A DNA stretch of 11,109 nucleotides from Cyanobacteria bacterium UBA5018. GTDB lineage: Bacteria > Cyanobacteriota > Cyanobacteriia > PCC-6307 > Cyanobiaceae. Shown one piece after another: positions 6,539 to 11,109 of the stretch; within the stretch, counting starts at the first letter, position 1; every line of letters begins with the position of its first letter. Location of the stretch: assembly GCA_002396505.1 (NCBI GenBank), contig DGYA01000115.1:19148-30256 (forward strand), read 5' to 3'. Made by a program: the position numbers and the translations under genes. Below the pieces are notes generated by a model. It did no database searches, was not told where the DNA came from, and was given only the letters and a program-made list of their open reading frames with translations.

Positions 6539-7900
6539 ATGAGCGTGTCCTCCGCTCTGCCCTTGCCATCGCTGGCGAACTGCACGGTGGCGGTGATCGG
6601 GCTGGGTTATGTGGGGTTGCCGCTGGCGGTGGAATTCGCCAAGGAGCAGCCTTGCCTGCGCACAGGAGCACCGTTGCGCCGCCGGGTGATCGGGTTTGAC
6701 ATCCATCAACTGCGGCTGCAGGAGCTGCGCCAGGGCCTGGATCGCACCCGGGAGACCAGCGCCCAGGAGCTGCAGGCGGTAACGCTGCTGGAGTTCAGCG
6801 CCGAGGCGGCGCATCTGGCAGTGGCCGATGTGTTTGTGGTCACGGTGCCCACCCCGATCGATGCCTCCAAACGGCCGGATCTGAGGCCTCTGCAGAAGGC
6901 CAGCGCCACGGTGGGTCAGGCCCTGCGGCAGCGGGCAGAGGCCGGAGCGAACACGCTACCTGTGGTGATCTACGAGAGCACCGTCTATCCAGGCGCCACC
7001 GAAGAGGATTGTGTGCCGATCCTGGAGCGGGAATCAGGACTGCGCTTCAACCAGGGTTTCGGCGTCGGCTACAGCCCGGAGCGGATCAATCCGGGCGACA
7101 GTGAGCACAAACTCACCACAATCATCAAGGTGACCAGCGGTAGCACGCCAGAAGCGGCCAGCTGGGTGGATGGCTTATACGGCTCGATCATCAGCGCCGG
7201 CACCCACCTGGCTGCCAGCCTGAAGGTGGCGGAGGCGGCCAAGGTGATCGAGAACACCCAGCGTGATCTCAACATCGCCTTGGTGAACGAACTGGCGCTG
7301 ATCTTTCAGCGGCTGGGGATTGACACCCTGGATGTGCTGGAGGCGGCGGGCACGAAGTGGAATTTCCTCAATTTCAGGCCTGGCCTGGTGGGGGGCCATT
7401 GCATCGGTGTCGACCCCTACTACCTCACCCACAAGGCCGAGCAGCTGGGTTACTACCCGCAGGTGGTGTTGGCCGGCCGGCGCATCAACGACGGCATGGG
7501 CCGCTGGGTGGTGGAGCAGCTGGTGCTCGAAATGGCCCGCCGGGGCCAGGTGATCGCCGGAGCGCAGGTGCTGGTGCTGGGGCTGAGTTTCAAGGAGAAC
7601 TGCCCGGACCTGCGCAACACCCGCGTGGTGGATCTGATCGAGGCGCTGCAGCGCTACGGCATGGAGCCGCTGCTGGTGGACCCCTGGGTGGATGCCGAGG
7701 AGGCCGAGCGGTTATATGGCCTCAGGGTGCTGGGCGAGATCCCCGCCGGCTCCTGTTTTGAGGCGGTGGTGGCGGCCGTGGCTCACCGCCAGTTCGCGGC
7801 TCTGGCCGTTCTGCAGTGGCGCCAGCTGCTGGCGCCGGGCGGCGTGCTGCTCGACCTCAAGGGCATCGTGCCGCGGGAGCTGATGGCGCAACGGCTGTAG
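6539..7900 (+). CDS. tviB: UDP-N-acetylhexosamine 6-dehydrogenase, TviB/WbpO type
   Basis: An NAD-dependent nucleotide-sugar dehydrogenase that oxidises C6 of UDP-GlcNAc or UDP-GalNAc to the uronic acid for capsule or O-antigen synthesis. The 453-aa form shows the NAD-binding GLGYVG (21-26), VPTPID (104-108), YESTVYPG (145-152) and YSPERINPGD (178-187). The central helix reads KVAEAAKVIENTQRDLN. Catalytic Cys288 sits in GGHCIGVDPYYLTHKAE, the form typical of the TviB/WbpO branch rather than UDP-glucose dehydrogenase. The C-terminal domain has GLSFKENCPDLRNT (348-361). All catalytic positions are present. ATG at 6539 (MSVSSALPL) is preferred since it lies close before the Rossmann fold; the frame is open to TTG 6470 and ATG 6473, giving up to 23 more residues. 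No Shine-Dalgarno supports either. It follows the epimerase on the same strand and probably feeds the same glycan. Confidence 0.93.
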   Translation: MSVSSALPLPSLANCTVAVIGLGYVGLPLAVEFAKEQPCLRTGAPLRRRVIGFDIHQLRLQELRQGLDRTRETSAQELQAVTLLEFSAEAAHLAVADVFVVTVPTPIDASKRPDLRPLQKASATVGQALRQRAEAGANTLPVVIYESTVYPGATEEDCVPILERESGLRFNQGFGVGYSPERINPGDSEHKLTTIIKVTSGSTPEAASWVDGLYGSIISAGTHLAASLKVAEAAKVIENTQRDLNIALVNELALIFQRLGIDTLDVLEAAGTKWNFLNFRPGLVGGHCIGVDPYYLTHKAEQLGYYPQVVLAGRRINDGMGRWVVEQLVLEMARRGQVIAGAQVLVLGLSFKENCPDLRNTRVVDLIEALQRYGMEPLLVDPWVDAEEAERLYGLRVLGEIPAGSCFEAVVAAVAHRQFAALAVLQWRQLLAPGGVLLDLKGIVPRELMAQRL

Positions 7901-7910
7901 GACTTCCCTC

Positions 7911-8150
7911 TTAGCTATCTGACTTCCCAGCCCGAACAAGCCACTCAGCCAGCAGCACCCCCAAGTGGAGCACTGGGTCGTGCTGGTGATCACTCCCCAC
8001 CACCGCCTCAACTTGGGACCGACCAAGGCTTTGAAACGCTTTCTCAGCGAGGAGATGGATTGGCTCAACCCGATTGAGCCGCTCCCCCAGCCACGCCCGC
8101 AACGCCGTAATCAGGTGTCCTAGGCCTGGAATGGAACCTCCAAGCCCCAC
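7911..8150 (-). CDS. Uncertain short ORF convergent with the dehydrogenase gene
   Basis: A 79-codon frame with a GTG start, preceded almost at once by an in-frame stop, and ending 10 bp from the dehydrogenase stop. The protein (LGHLITALRAWLGERLNRVE and later LLAEWLVRAGKSDS) is leucine-rich, helical-looking and of reasonable codon character, but I recognise no family. Its last part (WLVRAG) is encoded by the 20-bp sequence that recurs at the right edge of the window. This suggests the 3' end of a repeated gene or mobile element rather than a unique gene. It may be a 5'-truncated remnant or chance. Confidence 0.25.
   Translation of the reverse strand: MGLGGSIPGLGHLITALRAWLGERLNRVEPIHLLAEKAFQSLGRSQVEAVVGSDHQHDPVLHLGVLLAEWLVRAGKSDS
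7926..7945. repeat. 20-bp direct repeat, left copy
   Basis: CCCAGCCCGAACAAGCCACT, 26 bp after the dehydrogenase stop, matches 11088-11107 at 19 of 20 bases in the same orientation. Such a match is very unlikely by chance in 11 kb. It may be the end of a mobile or repeated element; similarity does not extend to its left, and the right side cannot be compared. Confidence 0.7.
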
Positions 8151-8221
8151 TGTTCAGAGCTCGGTTGGGTTTGTCCGTCAATGTCTGCCATACTGACAAA
8201 GGCAACTGCTGGGTCGTCGTG

Positions 8222-8857
8222 ATGGCTGCGCAAGGGCGAGAGTCGGGCTCGGCGTCAGTCGCCTTGGCGGATGATCCTCAGGCGCGTGAGCTGCTGGGCC
8301 GCGTTAACCAGCTGGTGCTCCGCAAGCTGGCTTCCCCGGGTGGCCCTGTTCAGGAGATCAGCCATCTGCCATCAGCTGTTGCGCTCGATGATCTGAGCTT
8401 GCTCACCGAACTGGTGATCGACGCCTGGCGCCGCGAGCCCGTGCCGCCGCCGCGTGAGGTGTTGCTGCGGTTGCGGGGAGAGCAGGCCCTGGTGCAGTTG
8501 CTGCAGGCATGCGGCGGCAGCCTCAGCCCGGTTGAGGTGCAACAGCTGCTAGGCCTCAGCGGCGAAGGCGTTCGCAAGCGGCGCGACCGTAAGCGGCTGC
8601 TTGGCTGGCGGCACGGTAAGCAGAGCGTGTATCCGGTATTTCAGTTTGATCTGGCCGGCGGGCGTGTATGGCCTGCTCTGGAATCTTTGCTGCCTCTGCT
8701 GGATACCGAGAGCGGCCCGGCCCAACTGCGCTTCCTGCTGAGTCCTGATCCGGAGTTGGGCGACACGCCTGCCGCCCTGCTGTGCAGGTCGCAACCGCTG
8801 GCGTTGGAGGCGGTATGCCGCAAGGCGAGCCAGTTTGGCTGCCAGCTGGCTCGCTGA
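8222..8857 (+). CDS. HTH antitoxin of a RES toxin pair (Xre/MbcA-ParS-like)
   Basis: A 211-aa protein directly before the RES toxin, so probably its antitoxin and autorepressor. A helix-turn-helix lies near 101-125 (LSPVEVQQLLGLSGEGVRKR), followed by RRDRKRLLGWRHGKQSVYPVFQF, the usual pattern of RES-associated antitoxins where a DNA-binding helix precedes a short beta stretch. The C-terminal part (145-205, with FLLSPDPELGDTPAALL) resembles the DUF2384-type toxin-binding domain that caps the RES active site. The N-terminal ~60 residues are not recognised, and the protein is longer than typical antitoxins of the family (about 120-170). ATG at 8222 is preferred; the frame is open to TTG 8165. 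The stop is 1 bp before the GTG of the toxin, giving translational coupling. The position is certain; the assignment rests on context plus the HTH and C-terminal pattern. Confidence 0.75.
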   Translation: MAAQGRESGSASVALADDPQARELLGRVNQLVLRKLASPGGPVQEISHLPSAVALDDLSLLTELVIDAWRREPVPPPREVLLRLRGEQALVQLLQACGGSLSPVEVQQLLGLSGEGVRKRRDRKRLLGWRHGKQSVYPVFQFDLAGGRVWPALESLLPLLDTESGPAQLRFLLSPDPELGDTPAALLCRSQPLALEAVCRKASQFGCQLAR

Positions 8858-8858
8858 G

Positions 8859-9485
8859 GTGAGCCTGCCGCTCCCGCCGGAGCAGCAGGCCAGAGGCCTG
8901 CGCCTGCACACCATTGCTGCTGGCAGTCAGTGGTTCCGCATCCACCGATGCCGTCATGCTGATGCCCTGCATTGGGGGCGTCACGACCAAGGTCGATGGA
9001 ATGCAATCGATGGTGCGTTTGGTGTCCTCTATCTGGCCGATAGTCTGGAAACCGCCTTTGCCGAAACTTACGGCCATCAGGTGACAGCCAACCACGGGCC
9101 TGCGGCTGTGAAGTTCCTCACCCGCCAGGAACTGGAAGAACGCTGCATCACCCGGCTCACGGCCACCCGTCAGCTGCAGGTGCTGGATCTGAGGGGGCCG
9201 GCCCTTGCCCGGCTGAATCTGGATGCCCGGCTGCTCACCACGCGCGAGCAGCTGCCCGTGTGTCAGGCCTGGTCACGCTGGTGGCACGACGCGGTTGAGC
9301 AGCCCGATGGCCTGCTTTATCCGTCACGGCTGCTCCCCCGCGGCACCAACCTGGCCCTCTACGAGTGCAGCGCTGAGGCCTGGCTCGCTGAGGCATTGGG
9401 CGACCTGATGCACTGGCCAGCTGCCAACGGCGAACCCGCCGTATTAGAGATCCTCGATGCCCACAGCTGGGGTCTGGTGGGTTGA
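8859..9485 (+). CDS. RES-domain toxin (NAD+-degrading)
   Basis: RES toxins such as MbcT degrade cellular NAD+ and stop growth when not bound by the antitoxin. The 208-aa product shows WFRIHR (25-30), then GRWNAIDGAFGVLYLADSLE (45-64) leading to ETAFAETYG. This is the family core with conserved Arg46, Tyr58 and Glu69. Later YPSRLLPRGTNLALYE (154-169) supplies the conserved serine (Ser156), so Arg, Glu and Ser of the name-giving set are visible and the toxin may be active. The start chosen is GTG 8859, one base after the antitoxin stop; TTG 8835 would overlap the antitoxin by 23 bases and add eight residues. It is expressed with, and blocked by, the upstream HTH protein. A 14-bp perfect palindrome lies 14 bp after its stop. 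Confidence 0.87.
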   Translation: MSLPLPPEQQARGLRLHTIAAGSQWFRIHRCRHADALHWGRHDQGRWNAIDGAFGVLYLADSLETAFAETYGHQVTANHGPAAVKFLTRQELEERCITRLTATRQLQVLDLRGPALARLNLDARLLTTREQLPVCQAWSRWWHDAVEQPDGLLYPSRLLPRGTNLALYECSAEAWLAEALGDLMHWPAANGEPAVLEILDAHSWGLVG

Positions 9486-9498
9486 TGCCCCAACCTTG

Positions 9499-9512
9499 AC
9501 TGGCGCGCCAGT
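9499..9512. terminator. Perfect 14-bp palindrome after the RES toxin gene
   Basis: ACTGGCGCGCCAGT is fully self-complementary and lies 13 bases after the toxin stop. With no loop beyond the centre and only a short T-stretch (TTTG) after it, it would be a poor intrinsic terminator. A protein-binding site is equally possible. Confidence 0.3.
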
Positions 9513-9641
9513 TTGTCCTGACGGTCGAAGAGTGGCGCGGTGAAGCCGCCCGCTGCCCATCACGGGCTGCAGCCAGATCCAGGCCAGCGACCATGACACA
9601 AGCAGGCTCAGCGTTCAGGGTCCCACTGCCACCAGCCCTTG

Positions 9642-9659
9642 CAGGGGCTGCAGCCCCTG
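9642..9659. repeat. Perfect 18-bp palindrome at the start of the nuclease remnant
   Basis: CAGGGGCTGCAGCCCCTG is fully self-complementary and lies where the recognisable nuclease coding begins and where sense appears to change frame. It may be a rearrangement scar or chance in GC-rich coding sequence. Confidence 0.45.
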
Positions 9660-10022
9660 GTGCTCCTGGAGGTGCATATGCACCCCAACCCGGGCTTCCA
9701 CCACCGCCTCAGTCTCGGCCCAACCCAGGCGCTGCAGGCGTTCCTGGATCAACAGGTGGTGTGGCTCAACCTGGAGGAGCTGAGCCACCGGCCCCAACTC
9801 GATCCCCTGCTCAACCTGCCCACGCTGCCTGTGCGCCCCGAGAGCGAACTGGCGGCCAGCAGTCAGAAGATTCTTGCCAGGCGCCCCGATCTGGACACGG
9901 TTGTGCTGCCTATGCATGCTCAACGGTTTCCTGATTCCAGTGCGGAGCAGATCATGGTGATCGCCGGCATTCCCCGAGAAGAGATCCGCTACACCAGGGC
10001 GGTACAGCACTGGCTTGTTGAG

Positions 10023-10070
10023 GGTCGCCAGGAAGGCGAAGCCAAAGGCCGCCAGGAAGGGGAAGCCAAG
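10023..10070 (+). repeat. Two tandem 24-bp units encoding GRQEGEAK
   Basis: Two 24-bp in-frame units, differing at three positions, encode GRQEGEAK twice in the linker before the DUF4351-like domain. Charged repeats of this sort are common in this family's linker and vary in number. Confidence 0.75.
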
Positions 10071-10287
10071 GTGACCCTCCGCCAACTCAACCGCCGCTGC
10101 GGCCCCCTCACGGACGCCACCACCGCCCAGATCCAGGCCTTACCAGTGGATAAGTTGGAAGTCCTGGCCGACGCCCTGCTCGACTTCACGGGCCCGACCG
10201 ACCTGGCTGCCTGGCTGGCCGCCAACACCTGAGCCACCAACGCCTGAGGGTGCCTGAACCCAAGCCAGCCGAGACAGCCACCGCTAT

Positions 10288-10305
10288 GTTGGTCATCTAA
10301 CCAAC
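10288..10305. promoter_or_regulatory. Candidate operator of the VapBC pair
   Basis: The inverted repeat GTTGGT-CATCTA-ACCAAC (6-bp arms, 6-bp spacer) lies 10 bp before the antitoxin ATG. Antitoxins of this type normally bind palindromes in their own promoter, so it is a likely autoregulation site. A TATGTT stretch (10285-10290) could be part of the promoter. Confidence 0.45.
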
Positions 10306-10315
10306 CCTCCAAAGG

Positions 10316-10564
10316 ATGCGCAGTCTCAACGTCGCGCAGGCCAAGGCCCAGCTTTCGGCTCTCTTGGTTGCCGTGGAATCAGGCGAAGACGTGGAGATCA
10401 CCCGGCGAGGGATCCCTGTGGCCCGGCTCACCCGAGCGGCCGAGCAGCCTGCGGCGTTCTTTGATCTGGAAGCTTTTTTGGCTGCCACCAGGGCCCAACC
10501 CCTGCACAAAGGATGTAATTCGGCGACTTTGCTGCAGGAGCTGCGGGAGGGGGCTCGCTATTGA
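10316..10564 (+). CDS. vapB: Phd/YefM-type antitoxin
   Basis: An 82-aa antitoxin. Its N-terminal half, MRSLNVAQAKAQLSALLVAV followed by ESGEDVEITRRGIPVARLTR, is the classical Phd/YefM DNA-binding and dimer domain. The C-terminal part (FFDLEAFLAATRAQPLHKGC and LLQELREGARY) would be the flexible segment that wraps the PIN toxin and blocks its active site. ATG at 10316 follows directly after AAAGG, which is too close for an ideal ribosome site. The stop overlaps the toxin start by four bases (TTGA), the usual translational coupling. An inverted repeat just upstream fits autorepression. The family is sure; the symbol vapB is used for pairing with a PIN toxin. Confidence 0.9.
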   Translation: MRSLNVAQAKAQLSALLVAVESGEDVEITRRGIPVARLTRAAEQPAAFFDLEAFLAATRAQPLHKGCNSATLLQELREGARY

Positions 10565-10995
10565 GGCGCCTTTACCTCGACACCTCCCTGCTGGTGGCGG
10601 CTCTGGTGCACGAAGCAGGCACTGCGACGGCCGTGAGTTTTCTGCAAGCCCACGCTAAGCATCCCTTGCTGATCTCGCCCTGGGTGGCCACGGAACTGGC
10701 TTCTGCCCTGGCTCTCCAAATGCGTCGCGGTGAGATCACCCCGCCAGAATTCCAGGAAGCCTGGCAGAGGTTTGGGGTGTTGCGTGAGCAACGCCTACAC
10801 ACCCTGCCGCTGGCAGCCGAGGATTTCGAGGTAGCCGCCCGGCTCTGTCTGGCCCAGGCGCATCCCCTGCGGGCAGGGGATGCGCTGCATCTGGCTCTCT
10901 GTCAACGGCTGAACCTGCAATTGGCCAGCTTTGACCGCGGCCTTTGCAAGGCCGCTGCCCATCACCAAGTCGCACATGAGCAGCTCCTGATCTGA
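10561..10995 (+). CDS. vapC: PIN-domain ribonuclease toxin
   Basis: A 144-aa VapC-family toxin, a Mg2+-dependent RNase that in studied members cuts tRNA or rRNA when free of antitoxin. The four acidic active-site residues are visible: Asp7 in RLYLDTSLLV, Glu45 in VATELASAL, Asp107 in RAGDALHLA and Asp125 in SFDRGL. The toxin therefore looks intact and of normal length. The start is a TTG overlapping the antitoxin's TGA. A rare start codon at the overlap should keep toxin output below that of antitoxin. A strong inverted repeat (10-bp arms, 2-bp loop; 10861-10882) lies inside the gene where HPLRAGD is encoded. The RES module about 1 kb upstream makes this a cluster of two toxin systems. Confidence 0.93.
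   Translation: MRRLYLDTSLLVAALVHEAGTATAVSFLQAHAKHPLLISPWVATELASALALQMRRGEITPPEFQEAWQRFGVLREQRLHTLPLAAEDFEVAARLCLAQAHPLRAGDALHLALCQRLNLQLASFDRGLCKAAAHHQVAHEQLLI
10861..10882. repeat. Inverted repeat inside vapC
   Basis: Arms CATCCCCTGC and GCAGGGGATG are perfectly complementary around a 2-bp centre (GG). It encodes part of HPLRAGDA by the third active-site Asp, so the structure may be a by-product of codon choice. Confidence 0.6.
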
Positions 10996-11087
10996 TCCCG
11001 CTGTCGAAGCGCACACCCCATCTGGTGTCTCCAACCCAGGAATTCGTAAGCCGTTTGGAAGAGCTTCAACCGGAGCCATCGGGAAAA

Positions 11088-11107
11088 CCCAGCCCGAACG
11101 AGCCACT
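11088..11107. repeat. 20-bp direct repeat, right copy
   Basis: CCCAGCCCGAACGAGCCACT matches 7926-7945 at 19 of 20 bases, same orientation, at the edge of the window. The stretch 10996-11087 before it shows no gene. On the minus strand it would encode WLVRAG in the same frame as the left copy, so both may be 3' ends of related sequences. Confidence 0.65.
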
Positions 11108-11109
11108 GA

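Larger units (their letters stand above)
9639..10232 (+). pseudogene. Decayed Rpn/DUF2887-type nuclease gene with DUF4351 C-terminus
   Basis: These proteins are PD-(D/E)XK nuclease-like proteins linked to recombination and found in many copies in cyanobacteria. Here the open frame (TTG 9639, no nearby ATG) begins LQPLVLLEVHMHPNPGFHHR, the E-x-Q/H beta strand of the nuclease core. It then jumps to SLGPTQALQAFLDQQVVWLN, which in full-length relatives should lie a few dozen residues later. The start of the nuclease domain is missing; a weak trace (AFRVPLPPA) lies in another frame just upstream (9612-9638). The C-terminal half is well kept: DLDTVVLPMHAQRFPDSSAEQ, two GRQEGEAK units, and the DUF4351-like stretch TLRQLNRRCGPLTDATTAQI to LADALLDFTGPTDLAAWL. 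The frame ends cleanly at 10232. A short expressed protein cannot be excluded, but nuclease activity is unlikely. It sits between two toxin-antitoxin modules. Confidence 0.68.

Noticed and set aside
9593..9934. Proline/alanine-rich 113-aa ORF with an ATG start
   Set aside because: It overlaps the nuclease-family remnant out of frame and its composition is that of a GC-rich shadow frame. Only its first residues may hold a trace of the missing nuclease start.

Overview
The window is GC-rich, and its gene content fits a picocyanobacterium of the Synechococcus/Cyanobium type (moderate confidence). Supporting signs are a cyanobacterial-style argininosuccinate synthase C-terminus, starts mostly without Shine-Dalgarno sequences, one HIP1 octamer (GCGATCGC), a Wzc-like kinase with a tyrosine-rich tail, and accessory toxin-antitoxin genes. 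No database search was possible; family names rest on motifs read by eye.

Layout. (1) 3-842 (+): the 3' two thirds of argG (housekeeping), cut by the window edge. (2) 888-7900: a cell-surface polysaccharide region. On the minus strand lies an intact 796-aa Wzc-type chain-length/tyrosine-kinase protein (1405-3795). A broken exported-protein gene (888-1408) follows it, coupled through an ATGA overlap. Divergently on the plus strand lie a wrecked Wza-like polysaccharide export gene (about 3885-4495), a dual-specificity-type phosphatase (4519-4989), a UDP-glucuronate 4-epimerase-like gene (5257-6279) and a TviB/WbpO-type nucleotide-sugar dehydrogenase (6539-7900). (3) 7901-11109: an accessory segment with a doubtful short ORF (7911-8150, minus), a RES toxin with its HTH antitoxin (8222-9485), a decayed Rpn/DUF2887-DUF4351-like nuclease gene (9639-10232), and a VapBC pair (10316-10995). 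A 20-bp sequence just after the dehydrogenase recurs with one mismatch at the right edge of the window, so the toxin-antitoxin block lies between two direct copies.

How it fits together. The epimerase and dehydrogenase would make acidic nucleotide sugars for a capsule or exopolysaccharide. Wzc would control chain length and export through autophosphorylation of its tyrosine tail, and the small phosphatase is a candidate to reverse that. The outer-membrane exporter that should partner Wzc is clearly dead here: it has an internal deletion, an 8-bp tandem-duplication frameshift, a second frameshift, and an 18-bp repeat expansion near the C-terminus. The gene after wzc is also broken. The locus therefore looks like a capsule operon in decay, or one whose export function has moved elsewhere, next to a plastic toxin-antitoxin segment. 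I see no clear new multi-gene system. The most informative observations are the reconstructed Wza remnant with its seven-unit repeat, the decayed coupled gene after wzc, and the repeat-flanked toxin-antitoxin segment.
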